This document shows, in pieces, positions 34,856 to 42,673 of a DNA stretch of 64,000 nt. The notes under the pieces were generated by a model. It worked only from the letters and a program-made list of their open reading frames with translations, was not told where the DNA came from and did no database searches. The position numbers and the translations under genes were made by a program. Source of the DNA: JAIBJN01 sp963847985 (GTDB lineage Bacteria; Actinomycetota; Thermoleophilia; Gaiellales; Gaiellaceae); NCBI GenBank assembly GCA_963847985.1, contig CAWKBS010000006.1:1-64000 (forward strand), in the 5' to 3' direction. Position 1 is the first letter of the stretch; each line of letters opens with the position of its first letter.

Positions 34856-36538
34856 CTAGCGCACGAGCTGGGCGCGGAGCTGGAACGGGCGCCCGTCATC
34901 CAGCGGCCGGCCGAAGCACGACGTCGACGGCGGGCCCGGGTAGAACCAGCAGGAGGCGACCCTCGTGCTCCCGTTGGAGAGCACGACCTCGACCCGCTTG
35001 ACGCTTCCGCGCCCGAACGGCGCTGCCCAGCGCACGTAGCCGTCGGGCCGCTGACTGAGCCGGCGGATCGTGACCGCGCCGCTCGAGCGGATCACGACCA
35101 CGGTCGCGCGTGCGCCGTGCCTCGGGAGCCGGGCCTCGACCCGGAGCTTGGCGCGTCTCGGCCCGGATGCGCCCGGCGAGAAGGAGAGGTACCGCGAGGC
35201 AAGGTGGTCGATCTTCCAGGACCGCCAGCCGGTGCCGGGGTGTCCCGGGCCGATGCCGTACGCCGCGGTGCGCGGCGGCACGGGGTAGTGGGCCCTCCCT
35301 GCGTCCAGATAGTCGCGCAGCCGGTTGGCGGTGGCGAAACCGGCGAAGACGTCGCGGAAGGATCGGCCGCGCTGGGCCAGCTCCTGCGTCACGGCCTGGA
35401 GGGAGTAGACGTCGGGGACCGCCGAGGCGGCGCGTTCCCAGATCTCTCTCACGATGCTCGGGTCGCCGGAGATCTTCTCCTGCAGGTAGCGCCAGAAGAT
35501 CCACGAGCCGTACTCGGAGTTCCCGAACCCGCCCCGGTCGAGCGGGGAGCCCGGCCGCGTGAGCGGGCTCCACAGCCTCAGGAAGAAGACGTTGTCGTCG
35601 ATCTCCGGGTAGACGGTCTCCTCGATGTTCGTCGCGGTGCCCTCCATCAGCCAGTAGTCCTCGAGCCAGTCGTAGGTGAACTGCGAGGCGTGGTGGAACT
35701 CGTGCGCCGAGGTCACCTCGAGGAACTCCTGCGGCGAGTGCTGGTTGCCGTACTGCTCGGGGGCGAAGTCGTTGTCGATCACGCAGTAGGCCGAGACGGC
35801 GTAGGCGCCCTGGTCGGCCCCGGGATCGTCGCTGGTGCAGTAGCCGAACACGCCGTCCGACCCGAGGTCGTCGAGGTAGACGTCCAGCATCACGTCACCG
35901 CCGTTGTTGGGCGAGTCGAGGTCCGACTTCGGCGGGAGGTAGCCGATCGTGTCGATCTCCTGGAACCAGACGTCTTCCCAGGTCGCAAGCGTCAGGTTGA
36001 CCCAGTCGGGAATGCCGTCGGACGGGTTGACGTCTTCCTCGGCCGGCGCGTCGTCGTTGCCGGGCTGGTCCACCCAGTGGATGCAGACATTTGCGCCGCA
36101 CAACGGGCTCGAGTACGACTCCGGCGCGGTCCAGCCGTCGCCGATCGGAACCTTCGGCGGGTGGCCGGGAGGGGGATTCGGGTCGTCGGGCCGGGCGAGG
36201 ATGCGCTCGGCGATGCGGCGCTCCGCGCCGGCGAGGTCGCCGACGCGCGCGGCCAGGTCGCGCAGGATCAGGGTGGCGTCGGGGCCGAACGGGCGGGCGA
36301 CGTCGCCGTACTCCCGGCGCACGCGTGCAAGCTCGAAGAGGCTGCGCGCGCGCTCGAGGGCGTACTCGGCCTCCGAGAGCTCGCCGGTCTCGAGGGCGGC
36401 GGCGAGGGCATCGTCGGCCACCGGGATCGGAGCCGGGAGCGGGTGCTCCTCAGGGGCCTGCGCCCCTGCCGGGGCGGCGGCGGCGAGCGCGAGAAAGACG
36501 AGGACGGCGAGGAAGGCCGTTAGACCCAAGCCTCGCAT
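34856..36538 (-). CDS. Secreted MXAN_6640-like putative metallopeptidase
   Basis: About 560 residues. Signal peptide MRGLGLTAFLAVLVFLALAA with cleavage after AGAQA. Residues 279-283 are HEFHH in EVTSAHEFHHASQFTYDW, an HExxH zinc motif, followed by WLMEGTATNIEETVYPE with the family's downstream Glu. MXAN_6640 proteins carry this motif after a calcium-like Asp-rich region; here DLDSPNNGGDVMLDVYLDD fits. A C-terminal beta domain ends with a Cys pair in CWFYPGPPSTSCFG. An ATG 10 codons upstream is also possible. Third secreted peptidase of this cluster. Confidence 0.75.
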   Translation of the reverse strand: MRGLGLTAFLAVLVFLALAAAAPAGAQAPEEHPLPAPIPVADDALAAALETGELSEAEYALERARSLFELARVRREYGDVARPFGPDATLILRDLAARVGDLAGAERRIAERILARPDDPNPPPGHPPKVPIGDGWTAPESYSSPLCGANVCIHWVDQPGNDDAPAEEDVNPSDGIPDWVNLTLATWEDVWFQEIDTIGYLPPKSDLDSPNNGGDVMLDVYLDDLGSDGVFGYCTSDDPGADQGAYAVSAYCVIDNDFAPEQYGNQHSPQEFLEVTSAHEFHHASQFTYDWLEDYWLMEGTATNIEETVYPEIDDNVFFLRLWSPLTRPGSPLDRGGFGNSEYGSWIFWRYLQEKISGDPSIVREIWERAASAVPDVYSLQAVTQELAQRGRSFRDVFAGFATANRLRDYLDAGRAHYPVPPRTAAYGIGPGHPGTGWRSWKIDHLASRYLSFSPGASGPRRAKLRVEARLPRHGARATVVVIRSSGAVTIRRLSQRPDGYVRWAAPFGRGSVKRVEVVLSNGSTRVASCWFYPGPPSTSCFGRPLDDGRPFQLRAQLVR

Positions 36539-36621
36539 CGGTGACCCCGGTTGCCGCATCTGCCGCATGAACTCTAGCCAGCCATCGGCACCGGCAGGTG
36601 CCGGCGTTAGACTCGATTCCG

Positions 36622-37332
36622 GTGAGCGTCGCGTCCCCCTCCGTCCCCCAGAGCCGCACTATCGAGGTCCTCGACCACGGCTTCGTCCGGCTCGACGATG
36701 CGATGGCCAGCGACCTCTCCGTCGTCAACGCCGCCCGCGTCAGCTTCGCGCGCCGCAAGGACGAGATGGACGACGCCGACCAGGGCCTCATCCGCTTCCT
36801 GCTCCGTGAAAGGCACGGAACTCCCTTCGAGCACAACGCTTTCCGTTTCCACATCCGCGCGCCGATCTTCGTCGCGCGCGAGTGGTTCCGGCACCGCATC
36901 GGCTCGTTCAACGAGTTCAGCATGCGCTACGCGAAGGCCACGGAGGAGTTCTACGTCCCGGCCCCCGAGGACGTTCGCACCCAGGTCGGCAAGCCCGGCT
37001 CGTACTCCTTCGAGCCCGTCGACGACGAGCTGGCCGAGGCGACGCGCGAGGAGCTCCGGGCTGTCTACGAGTCCGCCTTCGCTGCCTACGAACGCCTCGT
37101 CGAGCAGGGCGTCGCCCGGGAGCTCGCGCGCGCGGTGATACCGGTCGGCGCCTACACCGAGTTCTACTGGACGGTCAACGCGAGAGCGCTCATGAACTTC
37201 GTCTCGCTGCGCGCGGCCGAGACCGCCCAACGCGAGATCCGCCGCTACGCGGACGCGTGCGAGCGCTTCCTGGCCGAGGAGATGCCGGTGACCTACGACG
37301 CGTTCGTGGCCGCCGACAGGACCGCGCCCTAG
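36622..37332 (+). CDS. thyX: Flavin-dependent thymidylate synthase
   Basis: 236 residues with the ThyX motif RHRxxSxNxxSxR at 90-102 (RHRIGSFNEFSMR). It methylates dUMP using methylene-tetrahydrofolate and NADPH through FAD, as a homotetramer. Other conserved pieces: FRFHIRAPIFVAREW before the motif and PVGAYTEFYWTVNARALMNFVSLR near the end. GTG 36622 gives the expected length. Its TAG stop codon is the first three bases of the inverted-repeat element 37330-37497. Confidence 0.95.
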   Translation: MSVASPSVPQSRTIEVLDHGFVRLDDAMASDLSVVNAARVSFARRKDEMDDADQGLIRFLLRERHGTPFEHNAFRFHIRAPIFVAREWFRHRIGSFNEFSMRYAKATEEFYVPAPEDVRTQVGKPGSYSFEPVDDELAEATREELRAVYESAFAAYERLVEQGVARELARAVIPVGAYTEFYWTVNARALMNFVSLRAAETAQREIRRYADACERFLAEEMPVTYDAFVAADRTAP

Positions 37333-37497
37333 GAGGGTTTGGCGGAGTTCCGCTCGTCGTCGGGGTGCGATGGTCGTTCTGAAACAAGGACGCAGGGAGC
37401 GTTCGTAGCTGGAGGCTACGGGCGCGACTGAGGACGCAGTCTTCAGGGCGAGCAGCGCGGCCCGGCGGCACAGTCGGTATTTCGCCAAGCCCTCCTA
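37330..37497. mobile_element. MITE-like inverted-repeat element 1 with structured core
   Basis: 168 bp bounded by 23-bp terminal inverted repeats (37330-37352 and 37475-37497), 19 of 23 bases matching: left TAGGAGGGTTTGGCGGAGTT, right complement TAGGAGGGCTTGGCGAAATA. No ORF. A 54-nt core at 37386-37439 reads AAGGACGCAGGGAGCG, a hairpin CGTAGC-TGGAG-GCTACG, then GGGCGCGACTGAGGACGCAG (the first G shared with the hairpin). The core recurs in element 2. Each end supplies the TAG stop codon of the converging neighbour (thyX and the anti-sigma gene). Confidence 0.7.
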
Positions 37498-38103
37498 GAA
37501 GTCCGGGATCTCGGCTTCGAGCAGCGGCGGCGGCGGCTCGTCCCCGCGGTCGCCGGACGAGATGACCCAGGCGTCGAAGTCGCGGAACTGGTACGAGACC
37601 GTCATGCGGACGGTCGTCGTGCCCTCCCCGACGGCGAAGTAGCCGCAGGTGGCCGCCCACTCCCCGTCCTTCTCGAGCCAGAGCGCGTAGTCCTCACCGG
37701 GGTCGAGCCGCGGGAGCCCGGAGACGTCCATGAGCAGCTCGACGTTCCCGGAGTCCTCGTCGCGCTCGCCGACGCGGACGAGCGCCGCCGAGTTCGGCGC
37801 GCTCGCGGTCGGCGCCATGTCGACGGAGTAGTCGGTGACGAACCGGCTTCCGTTCCAGTGGCCGAGCGCGAAGAAGCTCGCGGCGAGGACGGCTGCGAAC
37901 GCCAGTGCGACCGCAACGCGCCGGCGCCTCGGCGCGCGGCGGCTGAGCGGCACCTCGGCGACGGCCTGCGTCAGGGTCGCCGGTACCTCGTGCGGTGGCG
38001 CGGGAACGTCGCGGAGCAGCGCGTCGACGCGCCGAAGCTGCTCGAGCTCCTCCGGCGGGAGGTCCCGGCCGACCAGCTCGCGGAGATCCGGCGGCTCCCT
38101 CAT
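37495..38103 (-). CDS. RskA-like anti-sigma factor
   Basis: 202 residues. N-terminal cytoplasmic part (REPPDLRELVGRDLPPEELEQL), one membrane helix near 77-92 (VAVALAFAAVLAASFFALG), then an extracytoplasmic anti-sigma-K domain with VELLMDVSGLPRLDPGEDYALWLEKDGEWAACGYF-type strands (a Cys is present at TCGYF). It should bind and hold the ECF sigma encoded just upstream; ATGA overlap shows coupling. No HxxxCxxC zinc motif. The final Phe codon is followed by TAG from the inverted-repeat element. Confidence 0.8.
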   Translation of the reverse strand: MREPPDLRELVGRDLPPEELEQLRRVDALLRDVPAPPHEVPATLTQAVAEVPLSRRAPRRRRVAVALAFAAVLAASFFALGHWNGSRFVTDYSVDMAPTASAPNSAALVRVGERDEDSGNVELLMDVSGLPRLDPGEDYALWLEKDGEWAATCGYFAVGEGTTTVRMTVSYQFRDFDAWVISSGDRGDEPPPPLLEAEIPDF

Positions 38104-38654
38104 GGTCTCACCTCGTCGAGGAGACCCGCCAGGCGGGCCAGCCCCGTGCGTGTTCGCGTCTTCACGGTGCCGAGCGGGACGTCGAGATAGCTGGCGATCT
38201 CCGCCTGCGAGAGGCCGCTCCAGTAGGCCAGCTCGAGCACGGCGCGCTCCCGCTCGGGAAGCTGCTCGAGGGCGGCGTGGACACGCCAGGCGAGCCAGGC
38301 GCCCTCCGCTTGCTCGTCCGGCCCGGCCTCGATGCTCGCCTCCTCCGGCACCTCGATGGCCGGCTCGCGCCGCTGGCGCGCGCGGTCGATGATCGCGTGC
38401 CGAGCGACCGCGTAGAGCCATGCGGAGGCCGAGCCGCGCTCGGACCGGTAGCTCCGCGCCGAGCGCCAGACGGCCGCGAAGGTCTCCTGCGCCGCCTCCT
38501 CGGCCCGGCCGTTGTCCCCGAGTTGGCGCATGGCCATTGCGAGGACCGGCCGCGCGAAGCGGCGGTACAACTCGGTGAACGCGTCCCGATCCCCCCCGGC
38601 GACGCGCTCGATTAGCCGGGAATCGCTCTCGGCCGTGGCCACGGCGACAGACAT
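38100..38654 (-). CDS. ECF sigma factor
   Basis: 184 residues from ATG 38654. Region 2 ELYRRFARPVLAMAMRQLGDN with EEAAQETFAAVWRSARSY; region 4 LEQLPERERAVLELAYWSGLSQAEIASYLDVPLGTVKTR is the helix-turn-helix. It resembles ECF groups paired with RskA anti-sigma factors (SigK-like). Upstream frame to 39314 is noise from a broken SDR gene. A candidate autoregulatory promoter lies 33 bp upstream. Confidence 0.9.
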   Translation of the reverse strand: MSVAVATAESDSRLIERVAGGDRDAFTELYRRFARPVLAMAMRQLGDNGRAEEAAQETFAAVWRSARSYRSERGSASAWLYAVARHAIIDRARQRREPAIEVPEEASIEAGPDEQAEGAWLAWRVHAALEQLPERERAVLELAYWSGLSQAEIASYLDVPLGTVKTRTRTGLARLAGLLDEVRP

Positions 38655-38686
38655 ATACGCCACCGCTATACGAAACACAAGCGGTG

Positions 38687-38711
38687 AACGGTTTGTGTCC
38701 GCATGGTTACC
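38687..38711 (-). promoter_or_regulatory. Candidate ECF-type promoter of the sigma/anti-sigma operon
   Basis: Minus strand GGTAAC (38711-38706), 15-bp spacer, CGTT (38690-38687). This resembles the ECF pattern GGAAC-16/17-CGTC and sits 33 bp before the sigma start, inside the last codons of the broken SDR gene. The spacer is one base short, so confidence is low. Confidence 0.3.
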
Positions 38712-39372
38712 GGAGTAATCGACCGCCGTCGACGACGAGCGAAGTCCCTGTGACGAACGATGGCGCCGACGAGGTAGACGACCGCCGCTGCGACGTCGTC
38801 CGGAGAGCCGACCCGGCCGAGCAGGGTCTCGGCGGCGCGCCGCTCCTCCTGCTCCGGCTCGACGGCGACCGGCCCCGGCGCGATCCCGCAGACGCGGACG
38901 TCCGGCGCGAGGGCCCGCGCGAGCACGCGGGTGAGCATCGCCTGGGCCGCCTTGGCCGCGCAGTGGGGCGCGAACGAGGGCCAGGGCTGATAGGCGGCGA
39001 CGTCCTCGAGGAGGACGAGGAGGCCGAGCTCGGAGGCGCGCAGGTGGGGCGCCGCCGCCTGGGCGACGAAGAAGCTCCCTTTCGCAGTGGCGCCGAAGGC
39101 GGCGTCCCAGTCCTGCTCGGACACCTCCTCGACCTCCGCGGCGCAAAGCCGTCGGAGGCGGCGTGCACGACGAGGTCGAGCCGCCGAGCTCGGCGGCGGC
39201 CCGCTCGACGAGCCCTCTGGCTCCGGCCGCGGATCGCGAGGTCGCCGTCCCGTCTGCCGGCCGCGAGAACGCGGAACCCGTCAGCGTCGAGCCGCGCGGC
39301 GATCGCGCTCCCAACGCGCCCGGTCCCGCCGGTGACGAGTGCAGCTCGGGAGTCGGTCACCCCCGGAACCAT
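38707..39372 (-). pseudogene. Short-chain dehydrogenase/reductase, multiply frameshifted
   Basis: SDR features are split over several frames: VTGGTGRVGSAIAARLDADGF (Rossmann TGxxxGxG) near 39340, LDLVVHAASDGF (NNAG-equivalent) near 39180, then DWDAAFGATAKGSFFVAQAAAPHL and, for the catalytic region, YQPWPSFAPHCAAKAAQAMLTR without the expected YxxxK tyrosine (here HCAAK), and finally FVTGTSLVVDGGRLLR. At least three shifts are needed to join them. The missing catalytic Tyr and the multiple shifts suggest real decay rather than one sequencing error. Confidence 0.75.
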
Positions 39373-39373
39373 A

Positions 39374-39539
39374 AGAGCTTCTAACGCAATGAGGAGCGAT
39401 GCCGACTGGCCGCACTGGGCGTCCCGAGGCTGCGTCCTCAGTCGCGCCCATACCTCTGCAGGTATGAGCGCTCCCTGCGTCCTTCCCTCGAACCACCCAG
39501 CGCACCCAGTCGGCGCGTCATCATTGCGTCAGAAACTCT
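39374..39539. mobile_element. MITE-like inverted-repeat element 2 with the same structured core
   Basis: 166 bp with about 45-nt imperfect terminal inverted repeats: left AGAGCTTCTAACGCAATGAG, right complement AGAGTTTCTGACGCAATGAT, continuing to GCCGACTGG on both sides. The core at 39430-39484 (minus orientation) is AAGGACGCAGGGAGCG, hairpin CATACCT-GCAG-AGGTATG, then GGCGCGACTGAGGACGCAG. It matches element 1's core except that the hairpin has a different sequence but still pairs perfectly. No ORF. Sits between the broken SDR and sod genes. Confidence 0.7.
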
Positions 39540-39578
39540 AAGCTCACGCGCGCGTAAACGAGTCGACGAAAGGCTGGC

Positions 39579-40199
39579 ATGGCGACCTTGGCTTTCAACC
39601 GGGCGGAGATCGCGGCGCGCGAGCTCAACCCCGAGCTCCTCGAGATGGACGGCATCTCCCGCGCCTCGGTCGAGGCGCACTACAAGCTCTACCAGGGCTA
39701 CGTGGCGAAGCGGAACGAGATCCTGGCCAAGCTCGGCGAGGTCGACCTCGCCGCCGCGAACCAGGTCTACTCGGAGATCCGCGCGCTGAAGGTCGACCTC
39801 ACGTTCGCCATCGGCGGCGTCAAGAACCACGAGATCTACTTCGCGCACCTCGGCGGCGGGGGCGGGAGCCCGGACGGCGCCGTCGGCGAGCTGATCGCCC
39901 GCGACTTCGGCAGCGCGGACAACTGGCGCGCCGACCTGAAGGCGACGGGGATGGCCGGCCGCGGCTGGGCCTGGACCGCGTACGACTTCGACGAGCAGCG
40001 GCTCTTCAACTACGTCGGCGACGCCCAGAACACGTTCCCGATCTGGAACGCGGCGCCGCTCGTCGCGCTCGACGTCTACGAGCACGCCTACTTCCTCGAC
40101 TACCAGACCGACCGCGCGTCCTACATCGAGGCGTTCTTCGGGAACCTCGACTGGAACGTCGTGAACGACTGGGTGGCCGGGTACGGCATCACACCCTAG
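39579..40199 (+). CDS. sodA: Fe/Mn superoxide dismutase
   Basis: 206 residues. Metal ligands His34 (VEAHYKLYQGY), His84 (VKNHEIYFAH), Asp165 and His169 (LDVYEHAYFLDYQ). The dismutase signature DVYEHAYF is intact. Instead of the usual HHxxY second His, the sequence has HYKLYQGY, a form seen in actinobacterial SODs. It converts superoxide to peroxide in the cytosol. Metal (Fe or Mn) cannot be decided with confidence. ATG start with GAAAGGCTGGC upstream. Confidence 0.9.
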   Translation: MATLAFNRAEIAARELNPELLEMDGISRASVEAHYKLYQGYVAKRNEILAKLGEVDLAAANQVYSEIRALKVDLTFAIGGVKNHEIYFAHLGGGGGSPDGAVGELIARDFGSADNWRADLKATGMAGRGWAWTAYDFDEQRLFNYVGDAQNTFPIWNAAPLVALDVYEHAYFLDYQTDRASYIEAFFGNLDWNVVNDWVAGYGITP

Positions 40200-40249
40200 A
40201 TGCCCGTCCAGGCAATGCACGCCGCACCTCTGCCTCACGATCACGCGGC

Positions 40250-40317
40250 GCCTGAGCCCACCCTCGCCCTCACCAAGGCTTCCTCAGCCTTGGCTTCGGT
40301 CGAGTGCAGGCTCAGGC
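40250..40317. terminator. Nested hairpin downstream of sod
   Basis: Outer 9-bp stem GCCTGAGCC (40250-40258) with GGCTCAGGC (40309-40317); inside it a separate 8-bp stem CCAAGGCT/AGCCTTGG (40273-40280 and 40286-40293, loop TCCTC). It lies 50 bp after the sod stop and 47 bp before plsY, likely a terminator or structured leader. Confidence 0.45.
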
Positions 40318-40363
40318 TTGGTGCTCGCGACGCAGACGCACAGCAGCATCACCTGGAAGGGCA

Positions 40364-41014
40364 TTGACTGACATCCTTCTCATCGCCGCGGGCTACGTCC
40401 TCGGCAGCATGCCGTGGGGGTACTGGCTCCCGCGCCTGCTCCGCGGCGTCGACATGCGGACGCTGGGGAGCGGAAACCCGGGCGCTACGAACGTCTGGCG
40501 GACGCTCGGGTTCAAGTTCGGGATCGCGGTCGCGCTGCTCGACATTGCCAAGGGCTCGGCCGCCGCGCTGCTTGGCCTCTGGCTGGGCGGCGACCTCGTC
40601 GGCGTGCTCGCCGGCGTGGCCGCGATGGTCGGGCACTGGCGCCCGCTCTTCCTCGGGTTCGCGCGCGGAGGGAAGATGGTGGCGACGACGGGCGGCGTCG
40701 CCCTCGCGGTCGCTCCCCTGCCGGCCCTCTCGGCCGCGGGCGTCTGGCTCGTCGTCTTCTTCGTCTTCCGCTACGCGTCCGTGTCGTCCATCGCCGCCGC
40801 GATCTCGCTCCCGCTCTGGGCACTCCTCTACGGCGCCTCGTGGCCGGTGGTCGCCTTCACCGCCGGCGCCGCTGTGGCGATCATCGTCCTCCACCGGACG
40901 AACATCCGCCGCCTGCTGGCCGGCGAGGAGCACCGGATCGAGCTCCACCGCCCCCGCCTTGGCGGCAAGAGCGCGCCGCCCCCCAACCCGCCGCTTCCCT
41001 CGAACCACGTCTGA
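40364..41014 (+). CDS. plsY: Glycerol-3-phosphate acyltransferase PlsY
   Basis: 216 residues, five to seven membrane helices. Signature GSGNPGATNVWRTLG near 37 (motif 1) and GHWRPLFLGFARGGKMVATTGG near 95 (motif 2; GGKMVAT instead of the usual GGKGVAT). It transfers an acyl group from acyl-phosphate to glycerol-3-phosphate, the first step of phospholipid synthesis. TTG start at 40364 gives the family N-terminus LTDILLIAAGYVLGS and has GGAAGGG upstream. The long Pro-rich C-terminus (PPPNPPLP) is unusual. Confidence 0.9.
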   Translation: MTDILLIAAGYVLGSMPWGYWLPRLLRGVDMRTLGSGNPGATNVWRTLGFKFGIAVALLDIAKGSAAALLGLWLGGDLVGVLAGVAAMVGHWRPLFLGFARGGKMVATTGGVALAVAPLPALSAAGVWLVVFFVFRYASVSSIAAAISLPLWALLYGASWPVVAFTAGAAVAIIVLHRTNIRRLLAGEEHRIELHRPRLGGKSAPPPNPPLPSNHV

Positions 41015-41017
41015 GCC

Positions 41018-41040
41018 CCAAGTAACAGTCTGTTACTTGG
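41018..41040. terminator. Hairpin between plsY and folE2
   Basis: Perfect 10-bp stem CCAAGTAACA / TGTTACTTGG with 3-nt loop GTC. It is unusually AT-rich for this genome and lies between converging genes, so it can terminate both. Confidence 0.65.
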
Positions 41041-41073
41041 CCGGGGGCCTCGAGGCTCGCCCGCCGCCTTGAC

Positions 41074-42018
41074 TCAGACGGCGCGGAGCCAGTCGCGCAG
41101 CTCCGTGTGGCGCGCCGAGTGGCCGCCGTTCGCCAGCTCGGCGCGCAGCTCGCCGACGGTGCCGAAGCGCTCGGCGAGCACGTCGTGGTTGTGGATCGTC
41201 TCGAAGTTGACCTGGCGGGCGAGGACGAAGTCCTCGTCGCCGAGCTCGCCGTAGGCCTCGAGGGCGCCCTTGACCATGAGCCGCACCGAGTCCTCGACGA
41301 AGCGGGGAGAGAGGTGCGCGTGCTCGACCACGAACAGCTCGTCGGGGCGCTTGAGGAGCTCGTAGACCGGAGAGCTCATCGAGCTCTCGACCAGCTCGAC
41401 GAGATCCTCCGCGTCGAGGCGCAGGTCGGTGCCGAGATACAGCGTCCCGCGGCCGCGCTGGTTGTGCGTGGCCAGCGGGACGAGCTCGAGGATGCGCTCG
41501 ACGTCGGCCTCCTCGAAGCCGGCCTCGCCGAGCCGCTCGGCCGCCTGGTCGCGGACGAGGCCCTGCGCGCACGGGCAGGCGTTGATCCCGGTCGCCTCGA
41601 CGCCGACGAGCCGGCGCGCCGCCGTGCGCGACGCGGCCGCGAGCCCGATCAGGGTCACCAGCTCCTGGGTGCGGAGCCCGGTGACCGGCGTCGTGCGCTC
41701 GATGGGGTAGCGGGCGGCGATCCTCACCTCGGCGCGCAGCGCGTCCTGCCGCTCGACGATGTGCTTGGCGATGTGCTCGGCGAGCCTCTCGACGAGGAGC
41801 ATCTCGCCGATGACCAGCTCGTCGATCGCCTCCTCGAAGAGCTCCGGGAAGCGCGACATGTGCACGCCCTTGCGCGCGAGGTCGAGGTCGACGAAGCAGT
41901 CGATCTCGGCCGAGACGAGCGCGTCGCGGCCACGGTGCTGCATCCGCACGGCCTTCTGCACGCCGGTCACGCCCGCGCGCGAGATCCCGAGCTGCACGTC
42001 GGGCACCGAGGCCTGCAT
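41074..42018 (-). CDS. folE2: GTP cyclohydrolase FolE2 (MptA type)
   Basis: 314 residues. Type-IB GTP cyclohydrolase with the catalytic cysteine in INACPCAQ near 149, His and Glu ligands around VEHAHLSPRF and QVNFETIHNHDV near the end. It opens GTP to dihydroneopterin triphosphate for folate synthesis and can use several metals, unlike FolE1. Start placed at ATG 42018 (QASVPDVQ), which matches the family; longer starts add unrelated sequence. Present near thyX, which also depends on folate. Confidence 0.9.
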   Translation of the reverse strand: MQASVPDVQLGISRAGVTGVQKAVRMQHRGRDALVSAEIDCFVDLDLARKGVHMSRFPELFEEAIDELVIGEMLLVERLAEHIAKHIVERQDALRAEVRIAARYPIERTTPVTGLRTQELVTLIGLAAASRTAARRLVGVEATGINACPCAQGLVRDQAAERLGEAGFEEADVERILELVPLATHNQRGRGTLYLGTDLRLDAEDLVELVESSMSSPVYELLKRPDELFVVEHAHLSPRFVEDSVRLMVKGALEAYGELGDEDFVLARQVNFETIHNHDVLAERFGTVGELRAELANGGHSARHTELRDWLRAV

Positions 42019-42082
42019 GTCAACTGTTCCGGTCGTGCCCGTTAGTCTCCGCTCCATCCGGAGAACGTAGCAGCCCAGTGAC

Positions 42083-42673
42083 ATGACCAACGATCGCCGA
42101 TTCCCCGAGCTCGTCTCGGTCGCGTGCCACGACATCCTGACGCCGCTGGCGACCGTCTACGGCTTCGCCCGGACGCTGGAGCAGCTCCCGCTGGAGGCGC
42201 CCGCGCCCCGCTACGTGGAGATGATCGGCGCGGCCTCGGCCCAGATCGACGACCTCGTCGACCAGCTCAGGCTCGTGGCCCGCATCGAGGCGGGCACGTA
42301 CGACCCGCTGCTCGTCGAGCGCGACTCGCTGGAGCTGGCGGGCGAGGCGGCCGAGCGGCTCGAGGAAGGAAGGCTGACCGTGGCCGGGCGGGGCGGGGCG
42401 GTCCTGGTCGACCCGGAGCCGGCGGCCCGCGCGCTCTCCCAGCTCGCCCGCGCCGCGGCGCGCTTCGGCGGCCACGACAGCGTCTCGCTGGAGGTCGACG
42501 GCACGCAGCTCGTGCTCTCGCCCCTCTCGCGCAGCGCCAGGCCGGTCGTGCTGGGCGAGGAAGCGCGGGAGCTTGCCGCGCCCGCGGCGGCGATGCTCAT
42601 CGTGGCCATCGGCGGCGAGCTCGAGGCCCGCGACGACGACCTGTTGATCCGCCTTCGGGCTAGCGGTTCCTGA
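42083..42673 (+). CDS. Stand-alone HisKA (histidine-kinase dimerisation) protein
   Basis: 196 residues. Contains a HisKA-like helix pair with phospho-acceptor His in VSVACHDILTPLATVYGFART (residues 10-30) but the following region lacks N, G1 and G2 ATP-binding boxes; instead it is a degenerate domain ending LLIRLRASG. This is not an active kinase by itself. It could be a histidine phosphotransfer-like partner or a remnant kinase. It shares a divergent region with folE2. Confidence 0.6.
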   Translation: MTNDRRFPELVSVACHDILTPLATVYGFARTLEQLPLEAPAPRYVEMIGAASAQIDDLVDQLRLVARIEAGTYDPLLVERDSLELAGEAAERLEEGRLTVAGRGGAVLVDPEPAARALSQLARAAARFGGHDSVSLEVDGTQLVLSPLSRSARPVVLGEEARELAAPAAAMLIVAIGGELEARDDDLLIRLRASGS

